This document shows, piece after piece, positions 10,301 through 17,626 of a stretch of DNA of 64,000 bases (the first letter of the stretch is position 1; each line of letters opens with the position of its first letter). The position numbers were made by a program, and so were the translations under genes. The DNA is from an uncultured Gemmata sp. (GTDB lineage Bacteria; Planctomycetota; Planctomycetia; Gemmatales; Gemmataceae). The notes below the pieces were generated by a model. The model had not been told where the DNA came from. It saw only the letters and a program-made list of their open reading frames with translations, and ran no database searches. The stretch lies in assembly GCA_937924775.1 (NCBI GenBank), contig CALDUT010000001.1, positions 620,001-684,000 of the forward strand, read 5' to 3'.

Positions 10301-10690
10301 TTGCCACGCGATTACGTTCCGGGGCAGAAGCTGCGGATCGAGGTCTACCGCCGCTTGGCCCGACTGCGGGACCCCGCGAAACTGGCCGACTTCCGCAGCG
10401 AACTGCGTGACCGCTACGGCCCCCCGCCAGAACCGGTGGAATGGCTCTTACGCACCACCGAAATCCGCCTGCTGTGTGTGCGTTGGCAGATCAGCAGCAT
10501 CCATCGCGATCAGCGTGACCTGATCTTCACCTACCGCAACGCCGACCGGGCCCGCCAATTGGTCGCTGCCAGCCGCCACCGTATGAAGATTGTCGATGAC
10601 AAAAGCATTTACTTGCGGCTGAAGCCCCAGGAACCGGACGATGCCGAAAGTATCTACCGACTGCTTGTCCAGATGCTCAAAAACACCTGA
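7367..10690 (+). CDS. mfd: Transcription-repair coupling factor Mfd
   Basis: 1107-residue DNA translocase that removes RNA polymerase stalled at lesions and recruits UvrA. Domain order matches Mfd: an N-terminal UvrB-like region, an RNA-polymerase-interacting CarD-like domain near residue 435 (EGDYVVHIAHGIARFRG), then a RecG-like superfamily 2 helicase with Walker A GDVGYGKTE near 600, DEEQ near 700, the TATPIPRT motif III, and motif VI in QLRGRVGRS. A C-terminal TRCF (D7) domain follows. Length is close to the usual 1100-1180. Start set at ATG 7367 because AGGAG at 7356-7360 sits six bases upstream; the ATG at 7361 is too close to it. Apparently a single-gene transcript. Confidence 0.97.
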   Translation: MTTATAKSPADAGLRALTAELRQAEGWPELCASLRRRRSGTLDGAWGSSAALVVAALAEEAPGPLMVVVPSPADVGPWVEDIATFSDTRPAVLEALDTWPAQPSLGKVHPIVAARLRLLQQLLHEPPKIVVACAAAVCQPVPARAELLAEGRLITTGDIIEPTELAEWLVTHGYKRVEAVEYPGEFSKRGGICDIFPPDHADPVRLEFFGDEVESLRTFSVGSQRSLETKTRVRLLPVQSPADAAALARGAITDYLPEMTWVVLCEPRELKDQVKQFHERVTSTGDLFTPEETLAQLLQRPNVVMSALPHVSVEVAVHLRVESVERFSGSVHRVREELDAIAHTRTQRVLIACQTEAEVHRLTEVLMAGQLAQSHRLQLVLGHVRAGFRLVDRGVVVLGSHELFHKDLLPPGVKVARPSSRTIESRAIDSFLDLNEGDYVVHIAHGIARFRGMTMLEKTSDPRDEAPAPGAPPPMAYEENLILEFRDGVLLYVPATRIDLVQKYVGGSQAEPELSKLGGTAWGRKKEKVADAVRDMAAEMLQIQALRQAVPGYAFAPDSEWQKEFEAAFPFQETPDQLSAIAEVKADLEKAKPMDRLLCGDVGYGKTEIAIRAAFKVVDNGKQVAILVPTTVLAEQHYRTFSQRFAEYPFVVDVVNRFKSPAQQKETLQRLATGEIDVIVGTHRLLSNDVVFKDLGLVVIDEEQRFGVEHKEKLKRMRAMVDVLTMTATPIPRTLHTALLGLREISNLETPPPDRQPVETRIIRWDDQLIRHAILREMNRGGQVYFVHNRVHNIHDIADNVRILVPEAKVVVGHGQMDARALEKAMMAFVRKQADILVATTIIESGLDIPNANTIFIDDADIYGLADLHQLRGRVGRSKHRAYAYFIVNPLKMLNPAAQRRLKAIEEFTELGAGFKIAMRDLEIRGAGNILGPEQSGHIAAVGYELYCQLLENAVRALQHQPPRVLVEVNVDLPWPAYLPRDYVPGQKLRIEVYRRLARLRDPAKLADFRSELRDRYGPPPEPVEWLLRTTEIRLLCVRWQISSIHRDQRDLIFTYRNADRARQLVAASRHRMKIVDDKSIYLRLKPQEPDDAESIYRLLVQMLKNT

Positions 10691-10705
10691 GAAATGGAAT
10701 GCGTC

Positions 10706-11074
10706 TCAATCGCGGCCGGGGGTGCCCCCGGGGTTGGCCACCGTCGGATCCGCCGGCGGTGGCGGTTCGGCTCCCAGGGGGGGAGTTCCTTGACCGCGGG
10801 CGATATACGCGGCCCGCTGAGCGGCGTATTCTGCCGCTGTCAGCTGATCGAGGGAATCCTCGGGCGCGGCCCGGCATGCGGAACAACCGCCCCGTGCGGC
10901 CAGTTCGGCCCGGAAAATCTGCTTCAAAAACGGAATGCACCAGCCGCAGCCGGTTCCCGCCCCGCCGCACAGCGACAGTTGGCTGGGCACTTGGGGCGAA
11001 TGCAGCCGCACCCAATTCACCAGTTTCCGCCGCGTGACATGGAAACAGTAACAGATTTTGTCATCCAAGTTCAT
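10706..11074 (-). CDS. BFD-like [2Fe-2S]-binding protein
   Basis: 122-residue small protein. The N-terminal half has four cysteines in the bacterioferritin-associated ferredoxin (BFD-like) pattern: CYC near residues 8-10, then CGWC after the glycine-rich LCGGAGTG. BFD-like domains bind a [2Fe-2S] cluster and act as electron donors or regulators in iron storage or assimilation. The C-terminal half is Ala/Pro-rich, with a second CSAC pair, and looks disordered. I chose the ATG at 11074 (MNLDDKICYC); a TTG start nine bases upstream is possible. It is convergent with mfd, leaving only 15 bases between the stops. No ferritin gene is in view. Confidence 0.75.
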   Translation of the reverse strand: MNLDDKICYCFHVTRRKLVNWVRLHSPQVPSQLSLCGGAGTGCGWCIPFLKQIFRAELAARGGCSACRAAPEDSLDQLTAAEYAAQRAAYIARGQGTPPLGAEPPPPADPTVANPGGTPGRD

Positions 11075-11636
11075 GATGCACAATCCGAATCACGGGGATG
11101 GCGGAAACCAGCACTTCTATTATCCCGCGCTGAGCCTCTATTGTGCAATGGGAGAGGCGAACGGAGGAATCGCTCGGTCGTCCTGATGCGGGTTGGGGCC
11201 CGGGGGGCAACTGCTCGAATGGTTCACCCGCCGGCGCCGACAGACTGGGTCGGCACACTGTGGAAATCACCGCAATGCGGAAAGGTCACGGCCTGATCAA
11301 GAGAGGGTTTGTAGTCGGGAAATCGACAAAACGCTGAAGTCACTGGAACGCGAAAAGATCGGGGCCCTGCTGGCGGAGCCCGTCGACCGGCTTATGGTTC
11401 TCATCAAATTTTCACAATTTGACCACGCGTGGACCAGCTCTGATAGGGGGCCATCCCTTTGCCCCCCCTAGATCCTTTGCCAGCACCCGACCGGTGGGGT
11501 GGAAGGTTCTCAAGAAGAAGCTGTTGCGTTGTTTGGCAACAACGTCATGCTTGGCAAGCACTCGACCGGGGGTGGAAGGCTTTCAAATACCAGGTGTAGG
11601 CCCCTCGGTTCCCGGTTCTTCGTTGAATCGTTGTGA
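11075..11636. other. Non-coding spacer with an imperfect repeat
   Basis: About 560 bases between the upstream end of the BFD-like gene and the stop of the methyltransferase gene. I see no ORF with coding character in either strand. The right half (11476-11589) holds two imperfect copies of a 40-base unit and a small GTTG...CAAC hairpin between them. Confidence 0.5.
11476..11589. repeat. Imperfect direct repeat, two copies about 74 bases apart
   Basis: Copies at about 11476-11515 and 11550-11589 share AGCACYCGACCGG, then a G-run, then TGGAAGG and YTCAA. I estimate roughly 80 percent identity by eye. Between them lies GTTGCGTTGTTTGGCAACAAC, which can fold into a small hairpin. The repeats are not in a recognisable gene. 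Confidence 0.45.
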
Positions 11637-12515
11637 TCACTTGACCAGCCAATAATGGAGGGTATACTCGGCTCCGTCCTGACCTTGGACCGTCACCGTC
11701 TTGTCCGGTTTCCAGTCGCCGAGTTTGAAGCGGTGCGAAACGATCCGCGTGCCGGGTTTGAGCAGTTTCTGCAGCACCGGGCGCATCCGTTCGCCCAAAT
11801 CGTCGCCAATATAGATGAGTACCACCGTGGCTTCGGCGCAGATGGCCATGTCTTTCTCATTGAGAATGTCGCCTTGTTTGACAACGATTTTGTCGGCAAC
11901 ACCGGCCTCTTTGGCCCGCTGTTGGGCCCGGGCGACCATTTTCGGGTCGATGTCGATCCCGATGCCTTTCTTGGCCCCAAATTCCGTGACCGGGCGAATG
12001 AGCATAACGCCATCGCCGCAGCCGGGATCGAAAACGATGTCGTCTTTGCTGACTTTGGCAAGTTTGGCCATTTCGTCCACAATGTCGTCAGGTGTTGGAA
12101 CCCAGCGGACCACGATTTTGTCGTTCTTTTTATCTTCCACCGTCAGATCGACCTTCACCGCGTCGCCGGCCTTGACGGTCAGTTCGCGGGTCCGCGTGAT
12201 TTTGGTATAGTTGTTGGGCTGAATCAGAGCTTCGATGGTGAATTTGTGATCTTGGCCAGCTTCCAGGGCCGGGGTGGTGAAAACACGGATTTCGCCTTTC
12301 CCTTTGACCGTTTCGCCATTGACCTTGACGGCCGTTTCCTTGTATCCCTTGGCCGGTACGCGAATGGTAATGGTCGCCGATTTTTTCTCGATCTGAGGGG
12401 GGGCCGAGGACTCCCGCGGTTGTTGCGCCGCCTGCGTGGTCGACGGCGGCAGTGGTTCGCAAGCCAGCCCGATCAGGAGGCAAGCCAGTGTCACCATTCC
12501 TCCAAACGTTCGCAT
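11637..12515 (-). CDS. Lipoprotein-like TIGR03000 / SAM methyltransferase fusion
   Basis: 292 residues. The N-terminus is a lipoprotein signal with lipobox GLAC and Cys19. Residues about 47-122 match the planctomycete TIGR03000 type (a short beta domain with AVKVNGETVKGKGEIRVFTT). Residues about 130-292 are a class I SAM-dependent methyltransferase fold with motif I DPGCGDG at 163-169 and an acidic GIDIDP strand end. ATG 12515 is preferred because it gives a normal signal peptide. The gene starts 14 bases after the stop of thrC and is probably co-transcribed with it. A lipid-anchored methyltransferase is odd, since SAM is cytoplasmic; either the domain is a non-enzymatic binder or the topology is unusual. 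Substrate unknown. Confidence 0.75.
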   Translation of the reverse strand: MRTFGGMVTLACLLIGLACEPLPPSTTQAAQQPRESSAPPQIEKKSATITIRVPAKGYKETAVKVNGETVKGKGEIRVFTTPALEAGQDHKFTIEALIQPNNYTKITRTRELTVKAGDAVKVDLTVEDKKNDKIVVRWVPTPDDIVDEMAKLAKVSKDDIVFDPGCGDGVMLIRPVTEFGAKKGIGIDIDPKMVARAQQRAKEAGVADKIVVKQGDILNEKDMAICAEATVVLIYIGDDLGERMRPVLQKLLKPGTRIVSHRFKLGDWKPDKTVTVQGQDGAEYTLHYWLVK

Positions 12516-12529
12516 GATGCACGATCCTT

Positions 12530-13756
12530 TCAGTGAAACGACGCGATCGCGGACCAATCGATCCGGTCTTTGTCGAGTGTAGGCAATTCGCCCGGCATGG
12601 CTTCCAGATATTTGGGTGCAGCTGCCGTATTGAAAACAACAATCCGCTCATCGGGTTGCACGTCGCCGCGGTGGATCAACTGTTCGAGAACGTCCAGACA
12701 CACGGCGGTTTCTGGGCAGATATTGATGCCCTCCGCCGCACTGGCCCGCTGCATCCATGCCGCGATGCGGTCTTCGCGTCCGACCACGGCTTGCCCACCG
12801 CTGGCCCGAATCGCGTCGAGCATCAGGAAATCGCCCACGGCCACCGGCACGCGTAAGCCGCTAGCGACAGTGCAGGCGTTGGGGAACAGCTCGGCGAAGC
12901 GTTCGCCTCTTTCATAAGCGCGCACGATTGGGGCGCAGCCTTCCGGTTGGCAGGCGATCAAACGGGGGAATTTCGGCTGCCGCAACCAGCCGAGGGCCGC
13001 CAGTTCCTGAAAGGCCTTCCACATGCCGATAAGCCCGGTGCCGCCACCGGTGGGGTAGAAAATGACATCCGGGAGGACGCCATCCATCTGTTCGGCGATT
13101 TCCAGCCCCATCGTCTTTTTGCCTTCGAGGCGGTAGGGTTCTTTGAGCGTAGAGAGATCGAACCAGCCCATCCGGTCGACCCCCGCTCGGACGATCTGGC
13201 CACAGTCGTTGATCAGGCCGTTGACGCGGAAGGCCTTCGCACCGTACAACCGGGCTTCGAACTGATTCACCAGCGGGGTATCGTGCGGCATGAAGACGAA
13301 ACACTCGATCCCGGCCCGGGCGGCATAGGCTGCGGCCGCTCCGCCGGCGTTGCCCGCCGTGGGGAGGGCTACCCGCTTCACCCCCAGCCACTTCGCCATG
13401 CTGATGGCGGCCGTCATACCGCGGCTTTTGAAGCTCCCGGTCGGCAGTTGCGATTCGTCTTTGATGAAAAGCTGCGATAAGCCCAACTGCCGGCCCAGGC
13501 GGGGGCCGGGCAAAAGGGGCGTGAACCCCTCGCCCAGCGTGACCGGTTCTTGATCTTGCGGCAGGGGTAGGAGTTCCCGATAGCGCCACAGGGTGGGGGG
13601 CCGCCGGGCGATGTCGGCCCAGGCGACCGCGGCTTTCACCCGTTGCAGGTCGTAGCGAACCCAGATGGGCCGGCCATTGTACAGGTTCACTAATTGCCCA
13701 AATGGCAGCACCGTGCCGTCGATGGACGCCTCCAGATGCGAAACGAAGTGATTCAT
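12530..13756 (-). CDS. thrC: Threonine synthase
   Basis: 408-residue PLP-dependent enzyme of fold type II that converts O-phosphohomoserine to threonine. The Schiff-base lysine is Lys110 in PTGSFKSRG, the phosphate-binding loop is PTGGGTG, and the ALPTAGNAGGAAAAYAARAG stretch binds the cofactor ring. The N-terminal GEGFTPLL motif is characteristic of threonine synthases. Length agrees with the class with a short N-terminal region. It is the first gene of a two-gene minus-strand unit with the TIGR03000/methyltransferase lipoprotein. No other threonine genes are nearby. A related PLP lyase such as cysteate synthase is a less likely alternative. Confidence 0.9.
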   Translation of the reverse strand: MNHFVSHLEASIDGTVLPFGQLVNLYNGRPIWVRYDLQRVKAAVAWADIARRPPTLWRYRELLPLPQDQEPVTLGEGFTPLLPGPRLGRQLGLSQLFIKDESQLPTGSFKSRGMTAAISMAKWLGVKRVALPTAGNAGGAAAAYAARAGIECFVFMPHDTPLVNQFEARLYGAKAFRVNGLINDCGQIVRAGVDRMGWFDLSTLKEPYRLEGKKTMGLEIAEQMDGVLPDVIFYPTGGGTGLIGMWKAFQELAALGWLRQPKFPRLIACQPEGCAPIVRAYERGERFAELFPNACTVASGLRVPVAVGDFLMLDAIRASGGQAVVGREDRIAAWMQRASAAEGINICPETAVCLDVLEQLIHRGDVQPDERIVVFNTAAAPKYLEAMPGELPTLDKDRIDWSAIASFH

Positions 13757-13923
13757 AAGCGGTCAACGGGTGAACACATTCCAGGGCCCAGAGGGCGGAG
13801 CGACATCATCCGAACCCATGACCAGCCCAGCCAGAGGGAATTCCGGATCAGCGCTTGTTCAGATTTTGTACACATCCGCCCCGATTCTGTCGCGGCGGCG
13901 TGTTGGTGGGTGTCAACCCGCCT

Positions 13924-15978
13924 TCACGGCGTCACAGCCCAGACGGTCGCGGTGGTGTCGGGGGAACCGGTGACCAGCCACTGCCCGTCGGGGCTGAAGG
14001 TCATGGCCATCGGCGTACCACCGGTGGTTGTGAAGGTTTGTTTCAACGTCGTTGCTGGCCAATCGAACAGCAAAATCTTCGCAGGATTGTTGGGCATAAA
14101 GGCCGATTGGCACGCCACCGCGAATTTCTTGCCATCGGGGCTGAAGACAGGGGCTAGCCCCACGCTATTCCGGTTCAAATCGAGGCTTTTCGTCACTTTG
14201 GCCGTGGTCAGATCATAGATCACCAAACCGCCTTGAGGAGTCGAAACCAAGGCCGACTGATTATCCGGCGCCGCGGTGACAAACGGATTGGAAAACCCCG
14301 ATTTATCCGTGAATTCCCCTTTCGCCTGGCCGGTTGCGGCCTCCCAGGTGGTGATGAGGAAACGATTGTCTTTCTCATTCATGCCCCCGGAAAGCTCTTT
14401 CGCGGCAACCTTGCGCCCCGCGGTGACGAGGAACCGGCCATTGGGGGTCAGATCCGCACTGACCACGTTGTAGTTGGGCAATTCCAGGGAGGCATAACGT
14501 TTCCCGGTTGCAACATCCCACACCTGAACCCGCGCGGGCGTTTGTTTGGGATCGAAACTCCATGCGGCGATGACCACTTTCTGACCATCGGCCGTGAATT
14601 TCGCGGTGGCGTTGGTGTTAAACGGCGTGGGCAACACATATTCCTGCAAGCCGGTGGTAAGATCGTAGACCGCGAAGCCACCGCTATCGCGCATCAGCGC
14701 AAATTTCAGGTTGGGCGCGAAAAGTACAGCGTCCATGGGACCAGTGAAGCCGAAGTTGGGCTGCTGCAGTTTCACTTCGCCCACCGGTCGACCGGTTTTC
14801 AGTTCCCACTTTTTCAAACCGTCTTCCGCGGAGGTGATGATGTGCTGATTATCCGCGGTGACAGCGACACCACGAATCGGCCCGGCGTGCCCACCTTGGG
14901 GGCTGAGCAACTTCCCAGAGGGAATTTCCCAGACGTACACCACAATGCCTTTCATCGCGTACGCGAGGGCTTTGTCGGTGGAAAGGGCTTGTACGCGGCA
15001 ACCCGACAAGTTGGGCACGGGGGATTCGGTCGTCGAGAGGCGGGAACCGTCGGCGGTTTTCCAGCGTTGTACCGTGCCATCTTCACCGCTGGCGACCAAC
15101 ACGCGGCCATCAGGGCTGAAATCGAGGAATCGCCCCATGCGGGAACGGCCCAGCAGTTGTTGTTTCACCTGCCCGGTTTTGGGGTCCACCAATTCGATGA
15201 CGCCATTGGCGGCGGAAACCGCGGCCAGCGACCCATCAGGGTGGAAGGCGACCGCCACCGGGGAGAAACCTTCCACCGGCACTTTGCACAATTCCTTCCC
15301 CGTGGTCGCCTCCCAGAAGTGAACGAATCGGTTAGGATTGGTGGCGGTGTCCGGCGGCATCATCGCGTCAGGATCAAAGTACGAACCCCAAGTCGCCACG
15401 ATCTGACCATCGCCGGAGATGACCGCATTGACAAACTGATTCTGCGGCACCGTGATTTTGCGAATCTCCTTGTCATTCTCCACATCCCAGATGAGAACAG
15501 TCAGTTTTTCATTGTTTCCCACATTGTTGGCACTGCCAACGGCCAGCCGCTGGCCGTTAGCCGACAAGGTGGCACCGAGTTCAAAGTTGGGAACTGATCG
15601 TTGAATTTTGACCAGTGCTTTGCCAGTTTGGGTATTCCAGACGGTGATCGTATCGAACGCCAATTGTAACGCGCGCTGGCCATTCGCGGAGAAGGCTCGC
15701 GGAGTACCCAAGAACTGACCGGGTACCTGGCCTAGGGTTTCCCCCGTCGTTGGGTTGAGGCGGAGCAAGCCACGTTCGCCCCGAACATAGAGGGATTTTC
15801 CATCCGGGGTCAGAATGGGCTGGGCAAAGTTGGTCATGCGAAAGCGGGCGGTCCCCAGCCGGGCCTGGGCCCCCGCGGGCAACGGATCGCCGGACGAATC
15901 CGTATCCGCGGCCCATCCCGCGAGAGCGGAGCACCCGATCAGCCAGGCCACCGAATAGTACCAACGACATGCAGTCAC
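13924..15978 (-). CDS. Secreted WD40-repeat protein
   Basis: 684-residue protein with an N-terminal signal peptide (WYYSVAWLIGCSALAGWAA, likely cleaved near residue 24) followed by repeated beta-propeller blades. Blades show the pattern FSPDG.....G.D..V..W, for example DFSPDGRVLVASGEDGTVQRW and TFSPDGQWLVTGSPDTTATVW (written with gaps in the protein at the middle and C-terminus). I count about ten or more blades, enough for one or two propellers. Start set at GTG 15978, with CGGAG nine bases upstream; the frame extends further but without a signal peptide. Such secreted propellers are abundant in planctomycetes and act as protein-binding scaffolds. Divergently transcribed from the isomerase-like gene at 16180. 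Confidence 0.8.
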   Translation of the reverse strand: MTACRWYYSVAWLIGCSALAGWAADTDSSGDPLPAGAQARLGTARFRMTNFAQPILTPDGKSLYVRGERGLLRLNPTTGETLGQVPGQFLGTPRAFSANGQRALQLAFDTITVWNTQTGKALVKIQRSVPNFELGATLSANGQRLAVGSANNVGNNEKLTVLIWDVENDKEIRKITVPQNQFVNAVISGDGQIVATWGSYFDPDAMMPPDTATNPNRFVHFWEATTGKELCKVPVEGFSPVAVAFHPDGSLAAVSAANGVIELVDPKTGQVKQQLLGRSRMGRFLDFSPDGRVLVASGEDGTVQRWKTADGSRLSTTESPVPNLSGCRVQALSTDKALAYAMKGIVVYVWEIPSGKLLSPQGGHAGPIRGVAVTADNQHIITSAEDGLKKWELKTGRPVGEVKLQQPNFGFTGPMDAVLFAPNLKFALMRDSGGFAVYDLTTGLQEYVLPTPFNTNATAKFTADGQKVVIAAWSFDPKQTPARVQVWDVATGKRYASLELPNYNVVSADLTPNGRFLVTAGRKVAAKELSGGMNEKDNRFLITTWEAATGQAKGEFTDKSGFSNPFVTAAPDNQSALVSTPQGGLVIYDLTTAKVTKSLDLNRNSVGLAPVFSPDGKKFAVACQSAFMPNNPAKILLFDWPATTLKQTFTTTGGTPMAMTFSPDGQWLVTGSPDTTATVWAVTP

Positions 15979-16179
15979 GGAAGTCGCTCCGAGAAAAGAC
16001 GGGAAAAGGTCGTAGTCTGAAGGAGAGGTTACCCGCTGAGAGGGCCGTTGTCCATCAGCTCCAAGAAACCCGCAAGCCACCGCTTGCAAGCCGCTGGTGC
16101 GGCTCATAAAGTCTGCGTTGAATCGTCGCGGTTGGCAGGGGCCGACTGCACTCCGTTCCCTCTTCCAGAAGGATCACTC

Positions 16180-17373
16180 ATGGGCTTCGCACAAACTGTT
16201 GATGCACAAGGCCGACCCGTTCACCGCCCAGGTAAGGGGAGCCACCATCAAATCGGGCTGGTCCGCGGCCAATTCGGGGGCGTCCCATTCGACCAATGGG
16301 TGAAATTCCTTGCCGAAGCCGGTTTCGATGGTTGGGAAGAAGCGAGCTGGGAACTCGATTTGCGCCGGTGCGATACCGATACCGGAGCTGCCGAATACGC
16401 CAAGGAACGCTATCAAATCGCGCAGAAGTACGGCCTGGAAATCTTCACCGTCGCGGTCCACCTCCAAGGCCAGGTTCTTGGCGATGAACCCAGCGCCAAA
16501 ACCTTGAATTTCTGCAAATCGGGTGGCGACGCCCGTGCGGCCTACAAGGCGTGGCGAGCGGCTGGCCACAATCCGCCGCGGACCAACCCCATGTATGTGC
16601 CCGAAGAAGTCGGGGTGCTGATGCACCAAGAAGCCCAACGCGACCTCATGGCCGCGGCCCGCTATGCCGGTCATCTGTCGAAACTGCAAAACCGCCGTGT
16701 CGCCCTCCCGGGTTTCGTCGGCAGCCCGGCCCACTGCTGGAGCCACTGGTTCCTCTTCCCATGGCTGCCCAGCGAAATCGACGGCTACCCAATTCCCGAC
16801 GTCTACCAGGTGTCCTTGGAACTGCTCGTCGAACGCTTCCGGCCCGTTTGGGAGGAGTGCCGCAAGTATGGCATCACCTACGACCTCGAATGCCACCCCT
16901 CCGAACGGGCCATGGGCGATCTCGAAAGCGCCAGCGACTACATCCACTTCATGAACAAAGCCGGATTTGAAGGGGTTGTCGGCTTCAATCTCGACGGCTC
17001 CCATATGGAATGGCAGAATGTCAGCGTTATCCAGTTCATCCGCGAATTCAAAGATTACATCCACTGTGCCCATGTGAAAGGGGTGTGGGTGGCCCGGGAG
17101 CATTGCCGCGGCGGGCGACTCGGCGGCCACCGACCCATGGGGCATTGGACCAACGGTTGGAATTTCGTCACCGCCGGTACCCAACGCGATGCCAATTCCC
17201 TCGAAGAAATCTTCATCGAACTCAACCGCGTCGGTTACGAAGGGGCGGTGAATATTGAATGGGAAGATAATGACGTGGACCAATTCGACGGGGCCCGCAT
17301 GGCCTTGGCCAATTGCCGCAAGGCCGACCTCCGCCCCAGCGGCCTCAAACACGACGAAGCTCTGAAGGGATAA
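16180..17373 (+). CDS. Sugar phosphate isomerase/epimerase-like TIM-barrel protein
   Basis: 397 residues, AP-endonuclease 2/xylose-isomerase-like TIM barrel. Supporting features are a barrel start that resembles IGLVRGQFGG..FDQWVKFLAEAGFDGWE, a central YDLECHPSE strand with metal-ligand-type Glu and His, GFNLDGSHMEW, HCAHVKG and a C-terminal NIEWEDNDVD. These acidic/His residues are placed as the metal ligands of this superfamily. The ATG at 16180 is preferred because AGAAGGA lies eight bases upstream; the frame is open further 5' without a ribosome site. Planctomycetes have many paralogues, often for unusual sugars or inositols; the substrate cannot be predicted. A small hairpin (GGCCA caac TGGCC, 17384-17397) follows the stop. 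Confidence 0.75.
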   Translation: MGFAQTVDAQGRPVHRPGKGSHHQIGLVRGQFGGVPFDQWVKFLAEAGFDGWEEASWELDLRRCDTDTGAAEYAKERYQIAQKYGLEIFTVAVHLQGQVLGDEPSAKTLNFCKSGGDARAAYKAWRAAGHNPPRTNPMYVPEEVGVLMHQEAQRDLMAAARYAGHLSKLQNRRVALPGFVGSPAHCWSHWFLFPWLPSEIDGYPIPDVYQVSLELLVERFRPVWEECRKYGITYDLECHPSERAMGDLESASDYIHFMNKAGFEGVVGFNLDGSHMEWQNVSVIQFIREFKDYIHCAHVKGVWVAREHCRGGRLGGHRPMGHWTNGWNFVTAGTQRDANSLEEIFIELNRVGYEGAVNIEWEDNDVDQFDGARMALANCRKADLRPSGLKHDEALKG

Positions 17374-17410
17374 CCCTTAGCCAGGCCACAACTGGCCCGC
17401 TCTGCACCGG

Positions 17411-17479
17411 CGGTTTCCGACCCTGGGAACGCGATGGATTGTCCCAGGAAATCCCCTCGCTCAGCCAGTTCGGAAACCG
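17411..17479 (+). ncRNA. Structured RNA-like element upstream of nuoN
   Basis: Two nested inverted repeats: an outer perfect 10-bp stem (CGGTTTCCGA at 17411-17420 with TCGGAAACCG at 17470-17479) and an inner 7-bp stem (CCTGGGA at 17422-17428 with TCCCAGG at 17442-17448). In addition, YTSCGCACCGGCGG-like direct repeats flank the outer stem (GCACCGGCGG at about 17404 and 17486). It lies between the isomerase-like gene and nuoN, about 150 bases upstream of the nuoN start. Could be a leader element or a small RNA; no known riboswitch class recognised. Confidence 0.45.
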
Positions 17480-17626
17480 TTTCTCCGCACCGGCGGACCC
17501 GGGGCCACGCCGTCCGCTGCACCAAAGGGGATGGCTTGTGGCAACCGTATCGGCCATCCAACTGTTCCCCTGAGCCCCGCGTGCGTAGGCTAACGTTCCG
17601 GCTCTCCACTGGAGGACGACCACGGT

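Noticed and set aside
14233-15597. A 454-codon plus-strand frame inside the WD40 gene
   Set aside because: Opposite-strand shadow of beta-propeller blades.
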